From Streptomyces misionensis (GTDB lineage: Bacteria; Actinomycetota; Actinomycetes; Streptomycetales; Streptomycetaceae): 44,464 nt of DNA. Positions 33,848 to 41,303 of this stretch are shown in pieces. The notes beneath the pieces are model-generated. The model was not told the DNA's origin and searched no databases. It saw nothing but the letters and a program-made list of their open reading frames with translations. Both the position numbers and the translations under genes were made by a program. Numbering within the stretch: the first letter of the stretch is position 1; the number at the start of each line of letters is the position of its first letter. The stretch lies in contig NZ_VOGW01000188.1 in the NCBI RefSeq assembly GCF_007896895.1, forward strand, positions 1 to 44,464, written 5' to 3'.

Positions 33848-33907
33848 CGAGACCAAGTCTCGCTTGGCAGCCCACGTCTCGACCGATCTGTCGGATCCAC
33901 AGTCTCG
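33848..33907. promoter_or_regulatory. GTCTCG repeats in the divergent promoter region
   Basis: CGAGAC-CAA-GTCTCG (33848-33862) is a perfect dyad, and GTCTCG recurs directly at 33876-33881 and 33902-33907. The last abuts the GGAGG ribosome site of the asparagine-synthetase-like gene. The 180-base spacer between the two divergent genes also holds an AT-rich stretch (33820-33845) suitable for a promoter. These repeats look like binding sites for a cluster regulator, possibly the LuxR-type protein at 41853. Confidence 0.5.
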
Positions 33908-33919
33908 GAGGCCACCAGC

Positions 33920-35710
33920 ATGTGCAGGATCTTCGGCTCCTTCGCGGTCGCGGCCACCGGCGCCGAACTCGCCACGGTGTCGGCCCGGCAACGGCACGGG
34001 GGGCCGGACGAGCGCGGTGTCATGACCGGCCGCGGCTGGGCGCTCGGCTGCGACCGGCTCGCCGTGACCGACCCGGCGGGCGGCACCCAGCCCTTCACCC
34101 TGCCGACCGCGCCGGGCGTCGTGGCCGTGCTCAACGGCGAGATCTACAACCACCGGGAGCTGCGCCGCCGCCTGGAGGCACGCGGGCACCGCTTCCCGGA
34201 CCGCTGCGACGGCAGCCTGCTGCCCGCCCTGTACACCGAGTTCGGCCCGGCCTTCGCCGACGAGCTGGACGGCATGTTCGCGGTCGCCGTCGTCGATCTG
34301 CGCGGACAGCTGCCCCGGCTGGTCCTCGCGGTCGACGGCATGGGCATGAAACCGCTGCACTACCACCAGGGTGAACGCGGCGCGGTGCGGTTCGCCTCCG
34401 AGATCCCCGCGCTGCTCGCCTTCGACGGGGTGCCCGCCGTGCCGCGCGAGGAGGCCCTCGACACCGTGCTGGCCACCAAGACGGCGTTCGGCACGGAGAC
34501 CGCCCTGGAGGGCATCCGCGTCCTGCCGCCCGGGAGCGTCGCGGTGGCCCATGGCGCCGAGGGACTGCGCATGCTGCGCTGCGGTCCCCGCGCGGCGGAC
34601 CCGGACGCCGGGCCCGCCCCGTCGGCCGCGGACGCGCTGGAGGCCCTGCGCGGGGAGGTGCACCGGCTGGCCGAGACCGACGTGCCGCTGTGCGCGCTGA
34701 CCAGCGGCGGTCTGGACTCCGGGCTGGTGACCGCGCTCGCCGCGGAGCACGTGCGGCCGCTGCACACCTTCCACCTCGGGTACCGGGGCCGCTGGCCGCA
34801 GGCCGAGCACACCTACGCCAGGGCCGTCGCCCGGCGCGTGCGCACCTGCCACCACGAGGTCTGCGTCGATCCCGCCGAACTCCCCTCACTGCTGACCCGC
34901 ACGGTGCGCCACCTGGGCCAGCCCAACGCCGACCCCATCGCCGTCAGCACCTACGCGCTCTTCCGGGCCGTGCGCGAGGCCGGCTTCACCGCGGCGCTCA
35001 CCGGGGACGGGGCCGACGAGCTCTTCGGCGGCTACGACCGGGTACGCACGGCGCTGGCCGCACCCGCCGGGGCCGACTGGACGGCGGCCTACGTGGACGC
35101 GCTGGCGGCGGCTCCCCGGCTGGTGCGGGAGTGGCTCTACACCGCCGAGTACCGGGCGTTCATCGCCGAGCGGGGCTCCGCGGCCGACCGGATCGCGGCC
35201 GAGCTGCGCGGCTCCGGCGCCGACCGGGCCGGCACCCTCCAGGCGTTCGAGACGCGCCGGCGGCTGCCGGCCTACCACCTGCGGCGGGTGGACCATCTGA
35301 GCATGGCATGGGCGGTCGAGGCCCGGATGCCGTTCTGCCAGCCGGGCGTGGCCGGCCTCGCCCGCCGGCTGCCCGCCGGACCGCGCACCGGGAAGAAGGC
35401 GCTGTACGAGGCCGGGCGGGGCCTGCTGCCGGCCCCCGTGCTGCGCCGGCCCAAACAGCCCTTCACTCTGCCGCTGTCGGCGATGCTCGCCGCCGACGGG
35501 CCGTTGCTGTGGTCCCTGCGCGAGCTGCTCGCGCCCGCGCGGCTGCGGCGGGGCGGGCAGCTGCGCGCCGACCGGGTGCAGGCGCTGTTCGCCCGGCACG
35601 CCGAACGGCCCTCGCAGCAGGACGCCCTGACCCTGTGGGCGCTCGCCGTCCACGAGCTGTGGACCGACGTCGTCCAGGGGCTGCGGGTCTCGGCCGACCT
35701 CGCGGCGTGA
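33920..35710 (+). CDS. Glutamine-dependent asparagine-synthetase-like amidotransferase
   Basis: The 596-residue protein starts MCRIFGSF, giving the N-terminal nucleophile Cys 2 of class II glutaminases. It has the RHGGPDERG and LNGEIYNHRELRRRLEARGH stretches, then a synthetase domain with the ATP loop LTSGGLDSGLV (about residue 260) and TGDGADELFGGYDR (about 361). It would adenylate a carboxylate and amidate it, or join an amine. The housekeeping enzyme usually lies alone. Coupling by GTGA to the PrpF-like gene and position in a cluster argue for a biosynthetic amide-forming step. ATG 33920 is set by the Cys 2 requirement and the GGAGG before it. Confidence 0.88.
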   Translation: MCRIFGSFAVAATGAELATVSARQRHGGPDERGVMTGRGWALGCDRLAVTDPAGGTQPFTLPTAPGVVAVLNGEIYNHRELRRRLEARGHRFPDRCDGSLLPALYTEFGPAFADELDGMFAVAVVDLRGQLPRLVLAVDGMGMKPLHYHQGERGAVRFASEIPALLAFDGVPAVPREEALDTVLATKTAFGTETALEGIRVLPPGSVAVAHGAEGLRMLRCGPRAADPDAGPAPSAADALEALRGEVHRLAETDVPLCALTSGGLDSGLVTALAAEHVRPLHTFHLGYRGRWPQAEHTYARAVARRVRTCHHEVCVDPAELPSLLTRTVRHLGQPNADPIAVSTYALFRAVREAGFTAALTGDGADELFGGYDRVRTALAAPAGADWTAAYVDALAAAPRLVREWLYTAEYRAFIAERGSAADRIAAELRGSGADRAGTLQAFETRRRLPAYHLRRVDHLSMAWAVEARMPFCQPGVAGLARRLPAGPRTGKKALYEAGRGLLPAPVLRRPKQPFTLPLSAMLAADGPLLWSLRELLAPARLRRGGQLRADRVQALFARHAERPSQQDALTLWALAVHELWTDVVQGLRVSADLAA

Positions 35711-36672
35711 TCGCGGACGTCGTCCGGGCCGAGGGCGCGCCCGGCCCGACGCTCGTCCTCGACCAGGGCCGGTTGCCCCGGGGGGCGCTGGCCCTGCGCG
35801 GCGAACTCATCGCCGTGCGGCGCTGGCTGGAGGAGACGGGACGCGGCCAGGTGCGCAAGATCGCGCTCGTCGGCCCCTCCCCCGTCGCGTCGTACGACGT
35901 CGACTACCGTTTCGTGCAGTGCCTGCCGGAGCCGGACGGCTTCGACTTCCGTACCGGGTGCGGTCATTCACTGCTCGCGGCCGTCGTCGCCTCCGGACGG
36001 CGGGGACCGGTGCGGGTGCGCGCGGTGACCACCGGCGATCCGGTGCTCTGCCTGCCCCGGCCGGACGGCTCGTACACGGTACGCGTCGAACGGCCCGTGT
36101 CCGTCGCGGAGTTGCTGCCCACCGGGCGTCCCGTCCAGCGGCTGTGCGGGCTTCCGGTCTCGCTGGTGCGCTACGGCAACCCCTATGTGTTCGTGGCCGC
36201 CCGCGACCTCGGCCTGACCTCGCGCGACGCGCTGTTCGGCGCCGGAGCCGAGGTGCTGGGCCGGCTGCTCGCCGTACGGGCGGCGGCGGCCCGGCTGCTC
36301 GGGCTGCCGGTGACGGGTGCCCTGCCGAAGGTCGCCGCGGTGGGCGCCTGCCTCCCCGGCCGGCTCTCGGTGCGCGCGGCCACCGTGACCGGCTGGCACC
36401 CGGGGCTCGCGCTGACCGGCAGTGTCTGCCTCGCGGCGGCCCGCGGGGTGCCGGGGACGGTGCCCTGGCTGCTGTCCGAGGGCCCGGACCGGCGGCCGTG
36501 GGCGGCCGTGGAACGGGTGCGCCCGCTGCGGCTCGACACCCCCTCGGGTCCGGTCCTGGTGTCGGCCGCGGGGACCGGGCAGCGCCTCGCGCACGTCGCC
36601 GTGCACGGCAAGCGGGCCCGGGTCCTGGAACGCTCCCTGAGCCTCCCCTGGCGTATCCACGTCACGGCGTGA
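35707..36672 (+). CDS. PrpF-like isomerase/tautomerase (diaminopimelate-epimerase fold)
   Basis: The 321-residue protein resembles the PrpF family (aconitate isomerase / oxalomesaconate tautomerase). Visible parts are LVLDQGRLPRGAL near the start, the characteristic DVDYRFVQC (about residue 64) followed by a FRTGCGHSLLAAVVASG segment (where relatives have a GNCGN-type active-site Cys), and LPKVAAVGA (about 208). It has no cofactor motif; these enzymes move protons with Cys or Lys residues, isomerising conjugated carboxylic acids. It overlaps the asparagine-synthetase-like gene by GTGA, so they probably act on the same unsaturated acid. The similarity is distant. Confidence 0.62.
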   Translation: MIADVVRAEGAPGPTLVLDQGRLPRGALALRGELIAVRRWLEETGRGQVRKIALVGPSPVASYDVDYRFVQCLPEPDGFDFRTGCGHSLLAAVVASGRRGPVRVRAVTTGDPVLCLPRPDGSYTVRVERPVSVAELLPTGRPVQRLCGLPVSLVRYGNPYVFVAARDLGLTSRDALFGAGAEVLGRLLAVRAAAARLLGLPVTGALPKVAAVGACLPGRLSVRAATVTGWHPGLALTGSVCLAAARGVPGTVPWLLSEGPDRRPWAAVERVRPLRLDTPSGPVLVSAAGTGQRLAHVAVHGKRARVLERSLSLPWRIHVTA

Positions 36673-36799
36673 ACGCGCACCGTCCCAGGCCAGAAGGATG
36701 CCGGAGCTTTCTGCCACTGTGGAGGCAGCCCCCAGGAATCCCGCCGAGGGCAACGGGGACGAGTCCCTGTCGCGTTCCGAACCGGGGAGTGTCTCCGCC

Positions 36800-37537
36800 A
36801 TGAAATTCCAGAATCTGCGCGTCGTGGTGACCGGTGCGTCCCGTTATTTCGGCCGGGCGATCGCCATCGGGTTCGCGCATCTCGGCGCCGAGGTCTTCGT
36901 CTCGGCGCGCACGGTCGAGGCCGCGGAACGCACCCGGGCCGAGGTGCTGGGCGAGGCCCGCTCACGCATCCACGCCTTCGGGTGCGACCTGAGCAAGCCC
37001 TCCGAGATCCAGGCGTTCGCGCGGCAGGTCGGTGAGCACACCGACCGGGTGGACCTGCTGGTCAACAACGGCGCCCGCTGGCTCGACGGGTTCGACCTCG
37101 AAGGCGCCTCCGACGAGTCGATCGTGGAGACCATCGAGTCCACGGCCGCGGGGACCGTGCTCATGGTCAAGCACTTCCTGCCGCTGCTGCGGGTCTCCCA
37201 GCGGCCCGACATCGTGAACATGGTCGCCGTCTGCGCCCCCGGCGAGGCGGCCGACTCCCCGGCCCACGAGGCGTTCTACGCCGCCAAGGGCGCGCAGGCC
37301 GGGTTCGCCGACATCCTCGCCCGCCGGCTGCGCCCTTCCGGGGTCCGGGTGTTCTCGCTCTATCCCCCCGACTTCTCCACCGCCGACCCCCGGTCCACCG
37401 AATGGCAGGGGGCCGGCCGGGACCCCCGGTACGCCGACGAGAAGCTCACCACCCAGGCCCTGTTCGAATGCATCGTCTACGCGGTCGAGCAGCCTCGCGA
37501 CTGCTTCATCCGTTCGTTCCACTTCGAGCCCCGCTGA
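36800..37537 (+). CDS. Short-chain dehydrogenase/reductase with altered catalytic residues
   Basis: The 245-residue protein has a Rossmann start VVVTGASRYFGRAIAIGFAH and LLVNNGARW (about residue 87), so it binds NAD(P) in SDR fashion. The catalytic region is unusual. At the YxxxK site the sequence is AFYAAKGAQ, with Phe 159 four before Lys 163 and Tyr one residue later, and the expected Ser position (about 143) reads NMVAV. It may have shifted chemistry, act as an isomerase or dehydratase, or be non-catalytic. ATG 36800 follows GGGGAG. The frame opens earlier at 36698 without good support. A 127-base spacer separates it from the PrpF-like gene. Confidence 0.82.
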   Translation: MKFQNLRVVVTGASRYFGRAIAIGFAHLGAEVFVSARTVEAAERTRAEVLGEARSRIHAFGCDLSKPSEIQAFARQVGEHTDRVDLLVNNGARWLDGFDLEGASDESIVETIESTAAGTVLMVKHFLPLLRVSQRPDIVNMVAVCAPGEAADSPAHEAFYAAKGAQAGFADILARRLRPSGVRVFSLYPPDFSTADPRSTEWQGAGRDPRYADEKLTTQALFECIVYAVEQPRDCFIRSFHFEPR

Positions 37538-37583
37538 CGCTCGCGGCTCAGCAGCGCTCCCTCACCGCCAAGGAGCCCCGTCC

Positions 37584-39164
37584 ATGAGCAGCCCACTCTG
37601 GATCACCGCCACCCCCCTTGCCAGTGACGGCGAACTGCACCTCGGGCATCTCGCCGGACCGTATGTCGCCGCCGACGTCCTCAGCCGCTCCCTGCGCGCC
37701 GCCGGGCGGCCCGTGCTGTTCACCACCGGCACCGCCGATCACGCCGCGTCCGTCGAGCTGCGCGCGGTGCGCGGCGGACGCAAGCCGGCCGAGGTGGCGG
37801 AGGGTTACCGGGCGGCGATCACCGCCGACTGGCTGCGCTCCGGCGTGGAGTTCGACCGCGTCGTCCACCCGGGGCGCGACCGCGGCTACCGGCACTGGCT
37901 CCAGGAACTCTTCCTCGACCTGTACGCGCAGGGCGTCATCGTGCCCCGCACCCGGCTGGCGCACTACTGCGAGTCCTGCCGGCACTGGCTGCACGGCGCG
38001 TACGTCACCGGCGCCTGCGGGCACTGCGGGGCCCGCGGCGAGGGCGGCCCGTGCCAGGAGTGCGCCCGGCCCAACGAGGGCGAACTGACCGATCCCGTCT
38101 GCGCGTTGTGCGGCGCGCCGGGCCGGCAGCGGCGCTGCCGACGCCTGTACCTGCCCCTGGAGCCGATGCGGGAGCTGCTCGCCGACCACTGGCGCACGGC
38201 CGGGCTGCCGCCGCGGCTCGCCGTGCTGTGCGAGAGCCTGCTGGAGGACGGGCTGCCCGACGTGCCCGTGAGCCACCCCGGCGACTGGGGCGTCCCGGTG
38301 CCCCTCGACGGCTTCGCCGGGCACCGCGTGGACGCCTGCTTCGAGGCGGCCGCGATGCATCTGTTCGGCTACGGCCACGACAAGCGGCCGCTGCCCGAAC
38401 GCGCCGTCCACTTCTGCGGTTTCGGCCACGCGTTCTGCCATGTGGCGCTGCTGCCCGCGATCCTGGTCGCCCTCGGGCTGAAGCTGCCGCAGGAGTTCCA
38501 CGTCAACGAGACGTTCCACCCCGGCGCCGGGGAATCGCGCGAGGAAGGCGGCGCGTCCGCCCTGTGGGCGCTCGACCTGCTCACCGAGTTCGGGTCCGAC
38601 ACCGTGCGCCGCCATGTCCTGACGGCCAGGCCGCCGGCCCCGGGCAGCGGTGCGGGCCGGGAGGAGCTGGGCCGTACGCGGGAGTTCCTGGACGGCACCT
38701 GGAACAGCTGGCTGAGCCGGCTGTTCGCGTCCGTGCGCGAGGACAGCGCGGGCCGGGTCCCGGACGCGGAGCCCGGCGGCGAGGGCTGGGAGGCGCTGCG
38801 GCACCGGCTGCACCGGGCCGCGGACGACGTGCGCGAGGCGTACGGCCCCGAGGCCTTCGACCCCCGGCGCGCGGTCGCCGTCCTGGACGAAGTGGTGCGT
38901 TGCACCGCCGACTTCGGCTACGTCAACCAGTTCGAACGGCACCGGCCGTCCGGGGCGGAACGCCATTTACCCGCGTTGGCCGCGCAGTTGGCGGTCGCGT
39001 CCGCGCTCGCCTCCTGGGCCTGGCCGGTGATGCCGGAAGGTGCGACGCGGCTGGCCCAGGCCCTGTACGTGCCGACCGGCGGGCCGGTGACCCCGGACGC
39101 GCTCGCCCCGCTGCCCCCGGGGACGCGGCTGGCCCCGCCGTCCGGCCCGGTGTTCGGCTTCTGA
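37584..39164 (+). CDS. Methionyl-tRNA-synthetase-like class I ligase lacking KMSKS
   Basis: The 526-residue protein has the MetRS catalytic fold: class I signature HLGHL (residues 19-23), TGTADHAASVELRA where MetRS has its TGTDEHG region, a zinc knuckle with four Cys-X2-Cys pairs (residues 130-176; CESC, CGHC, CQEC, CALC) and FCGFGHAFCHVALLPAIL (about 274). At the KMSKS position it reads GAGESREEGG, so the ATP-stabilising loop is lost. The MetRS C-terminal anticodon-binding domain is replaced by a short helical end. Thus tRNA charging is unlikely and amino acid activation for amide formation is plausible. One TTA leucine codon (38967-38969) predicts bldA-dependent translation. It starts 46 bases after the SDR gene. 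Confidence 0.82.
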   Translation: MSSPLWITATPLASDGELHLGHLAGPYVAADVLSRSLRAAGRPVLFTTGTADHAASVELRAVRGGRKPAEVAEGYRAAITADWLRSGVEFDRVVHPGRDRGYRHWLQELFLDLYAQGVIVPRTRLAHYCESCRHWLHGAYVTGACGHCGARGEGGPCQECARPNEGELTDPVCALCGAPGRQRRCRRLYLPLEPMRELLADHWRTAGLPPRLAVLCESLLEDGLPDVPVSHPGDWGVPVPLDGFAGHRVDACFEAAAMHLFGYGHDKRPLPERAVHFCGFGHAFCHVALLPAILVALGLKLPQEFHVNETFHPGAGESREEGGASALWALDLLTEFGSDTVRRHVLTARPPAPGSGAGREELGRTREFLDGTWNSWLSRLFASVREDSAGRVPDAEPGGEGWEALRHRLHRAADDVREAYGPEAFDPRRAVAVLDEVVRCTADFGYVNQFERHRPSGAERHLPALAAQLAVASALASWAWPVMPEGATRLAQALYVPTGGPVTPDALAPLPPGTRLAPPSGPVFGF

Positions 39165-39196
39165 CCCCACTGCTCCCGCACCTCGCGGGAGACCAC

Positions 39197-39232
39197 GTGC
39201 CCACCCACTCCACCCCCGGAGCAGGTGGGCAC
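39197..39232 (+). terminator. Hairpin between the MetRS-like and glycosyltransferase genes
   Basis: GTGCCCACC (39197-39205) pairs with GGTGGGCAC (39224-39232) across an 18-base loop, 38 bases before the glycosyltransferase start. It may partly terminate the upstream transcript or attenuate the downstream gene. Confidence 0.45.
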
Positions 39233-39269
39233 ACCGGTTTGCGGATCCGTCAGCGAAGGAGTCCCTCTC

Positions 39270-40589
39270 GTGTCCCTGCGCATCGCCATGCTCAGCGTCC
39301 ACACGTCGCCGCTGCACCAGCCCGGCACGGGTGACGCGGGCGGCATGAACGTCTACATGGTCGAGCTGTCCCGCGCCCTCGCCCGGGAGGGCGCGCGGGT
39401 GGACCTGTTCACCCGCTGCCTCGGCGAGGACCGTCCGGCCCGTGTCGAGCTCGCCTCCGGGGTGCGCGTCCTGCACCTGGCGGCCGGACCCCGGCGGCCG
39501 CTGCCGAAGGAGGCCATGCCGGGTCTGGTCCCGGATTTCGCCCGCTCCCTGCTGGCGGCGACCGCCCACAGCCGCTACGACGTCGTCCACTCCCACTACT
39601 GGCTCGCGGGACAGGCGGGCGCCCGGGTCGCCGGGCGGCGGCACATCCCGCTGGTGCACACGATGCACACGCTCGCCCGGGTGAAGAACGCCTCGCTCGC
39701 CCCGGGCGACCGGCCCGAACCCGAGCTGCGGGTGCGCGGCGAGGCGGCACTGGCCAGGGCCGCTGACCGTCTCATCGCCAACACAGTCGAGGAGCAAGTG
39801 GCGTTGCGGGAGCTGTACGGCGCCGACGCCGACCGCACCGATGTGGTGACGCCCGGGGTCGACGTGCGGATCTTCCGTCCGGCGGACGGACGGCGGGCGG
39901 CGCGTGCCCGGCTCGGCCTGCCGCAGGACGGCTTCATCCCGTTGTTCGCCGGGCGCATCCAGCCGCTGAAGGGTCCGGACGTCCTGCTGCACTCCGTCGC
40001 CGCGCTGCTGCGCGACTCACCGGGGCTGCGCGGGCGGCTGCTGGTGCCCGTGGTCGGCGGGCTCAGCGGGGCGGGCACCCGGTTGCCGGACGAGCTGCGG
40101 GACCTGGGCGCGCGACTCGGCCTCGGGGACGTGGTGCGCTTCCAGGCGGCCGCCCCCCAGCGCGAGTTGGCGGACTGGTACCGGGCCGCGGACGTACTGG
40201 TGATGCCGTCGCGCAGCGAGTCGTTCGGGCTGGTGGCGCTGGAGTCCCAGGCGTGCGGCACACCGGTGCTCGCGGCGGCCGTCGGCGGACTGCCCGCCGC
40301 CGTGCGGGACGAGGTGACGGGACTGCTCGTACCGGGGCACGACCCGGACGACTACGCGCGCCGGCTGCGCTGGTTCGCGGAGCACCCGGCGCGGGCGGCG
40401 GCCATGGGGCGCGCCGCCGCCGGCCACGCGCGCCGGCTGGACTGGCGGTCGACGGCCCGCGGGACGCTGGGCAGTTACGCGCGTGCGCTGCGGGACCGGT
40501 CGTCGAAGGCGGGGCAGGAACGGCGGCACGTCCCTGCCCCTGCGGCCGCTTCCTCCCGGAGGTGCAAAAGGGCCGCGGTGCCAGCCTAG
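39270..40589 (+). CDS. GT4-family glycosyltransferase, MshA-like
   Basis: The 439-residue protein resembles MshA (UDP-GlcNAc:inositol-phosphate GlcNAc transferase). It has an acceptor-domain start MLSVHTSPLHQPGTGDAGGM with NVYMVELSRAL, then HSHYWLAGQ, HTMHTLARVKN, and a C-terminal donor domain with PLFAGRIQPLKGPDVLL and the E-X7-E region SRSESFGLVALESQACGTPV. MshA itself starts mycothiol synthesis and is normally a housekeeping gene. This copy follows the MetRS-like gene and may add GlcNAc to a polyol or cluster intermediate that the PIG-L enzyme then deacetylates. GTG 39270 follows GAAGGAG. The last about 30 residues are basic and low-complexity. Confidence 0.88.
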   Translation: MSLRIAMLSVHTSPLHQPGTGDAGGMNVYMVELSRALAREGARVDLFTRCLGEDRPARVELASGVRVLHLAAGPRRPLPKEAMPGLVPDFARSLLAATAHSRYDVVHSHYWLAGQAGARVAGRRHIPLVHTMHTLARVKNASLAPGDRPEPELRVRGEAALARAADRLIANTVEEQVALRELYGADADRTDVVTPGVDVRIFRPADGRRAARARLGLPQDGFIPLFAGRIQPLKGPDVLLHSVAALLRDSPGLRGRLLVPVVGGLSGAGTRLPDELRDLGARLGLGDVVRFQAAAPQRELADWYRAADVLVMPSRSESFGLVALESQACGTPVLAAAVGGLPAAVRDEVTGLLVPGHDPDDYARRLRWFAEHPARAAAMGRAAAGHARRLDWRSTARGTLGSYARALRDRSSKAGQERRHVPAPAAASSRRCKRAAVPA

Positions 40590-40857
40590 CATTTTGATTT
40601 GGGCGGACCAAAGGTGCTGGCACACCCAAAAAGGAAGTCCGGCCTGATTTCTTCGGTTGGCCGGATAAAGCCACCCGCGGGGAATCCGTTCGGCATCATC
40701 GGTCCCAGCCGCTGTCATATCCGCGCCATGGCAGGTCCACGACTTGAGGAATCGTGGACTCGCAGTCCAAGGAGGGCGATTATAGAAATGTCTTCGGAAG
40801 AAGCCCGGCGGCACGGGCCCCGAAGACTAAATCATCGATCACTTCCTGGAGGAAATC
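40590..40857 (+). promoter_or_regulatory. Intergenic region before the DNNWP-repeat gene
   Basis: These 268 bases are relatively AT-rich. A TCCGGCC/GGCCGGA hairpin (40638-40665) may end the glycosyltransferase transcript. TGGACT-CGC-AGTCCA (40755-40769) is a perfect small hairpin immediately followed by GGAGGG and an ATG (40788) whose short frame I do not trust. GGAGGA at 40848-40853 serves the GTG start at 40858. Confidence 0.45.
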
Positions 40858-41247
40858 GTGTCCGCGTCTTCCCGTCCCGCCGGCTTCCGCACCGTCGCCC
40901 GCCGGTTCGCCCTGGCCGCCCTCGTCTGTACCGCCGTGACGGGCGGGGCGGTCGCGGCCACCACCGCGGGCACGGGTGCCGCGCACCACTCGGTCGCCGA
41001 CAACAACTGGCCGGCCACGCCCACCCCCACCGCCACCCCGGCCGACAACAACTGGCCGAACGTCGCCACCCCGGCGGACAACAACTGGCCCAGCACGCCC
41101 GCTCCGGCGGACAACAACTGGCCCAGCACCCCCGCTCCGGCGGACAACAACTGGCCCACCAGCGTCACCCCGGCCGACAACAACTGGCCCGCCACTCCCG
41201 CGCCGGCGGACGACAACAACTGGCCGACGCCGCCCGCGGCGGTCTGA
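40858..41247 (+). CDS. Secreted peptide with seven DNNWP repeats, function unknown
   Basis: The 129-residue product has a clear export signal: basic start, hydrophobic core FALAALVCTAVTGGAVAA (about residues 17-34), then a predicted cleavage region ATTAGTGAAHHSVA. The rest is built from seven DNNWP units separated by Ala/Thr/Pro/Ser/Val linkers, mostly with an 11-residue period. No cysteine occurs after the signal region. It could be an extracellular structural or cell-wall-associated peptide, a ligand-binding repeat protein, or a multi-core precursor of a modified peptide. No recognisable RiPP enzyme lies directly beside it, except perhaps the methyltransferase at 43005. GTG 40858 with GGAGGA upstream is the start. 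I do not recognise a named family. Confidence 0.8.
   Translation: MSASSRPAGFRTVARRFALAALVCTAVTGGAVAATTAGTGAAHHSVADNNWPATPTPTATPADNNWPNVATPADNNWPSTPAPADNNWPSTPAPADNNWPTSVTPADNNWPATPAPADDNNWPTPPAAV
41002..41230 (+). repeat. 33-bp-period tandem repeat encoding DNNWP units
   Basis: The motif GACAACAACTGGCC (or one-base variants) occurs seven times. The middle copies are 33 bases apart; the first spacing is 45 and the last 36. Two adjacent units (about 41079-41145) are nearly identical at the DNA level, indicating recent duplication. The repeat lies in one reading frame and keeps the protein period. Confidence 0.85.
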
Positions 41248-41262
41248 CGCGGTTCGCCCACC

Positions 41263-41296
41263 GGGCCGGGAGAGGTGCTCACCACCTCCCCGGCCC
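41263..41296. terminator. Bidirectional terminator between the repeat peptide and fur-type gene
   Basis: GGGCCGGG (41263-41270) pairs with the CCCGGCCC of 41288-41296, extended by an imperfect AGAGGTG/CACCACCT stem, in the 56-base gap between convergent genes. Confidence 0.6.
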
Positions 41297-41303
41297 CGCC
41301 CTG

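Noticed and set aside
33920..35710. Lasso-peptide cyclase (asparagine-synthetase homologue)
   Set aside because: The N-terminal glutaminase with Cys 2 is intact, and there is no adjacent lasso precursor, RRE protein or B2-type protease.
37584..39164. Housekeeping methionyl-tRNA synthetase
   Set aside because: KMSKS and the anticodon-binding domain are missing, a TTA codon is present and the neighbours are biosynthetic.
41002..41230. Possible CRISPR array
   Set aside because: The 33-bp periodic repeats stay in one reading frame, encode DNNWP units behind a signal peptide, and the spacers are not unique sequences. There are no cas genes.
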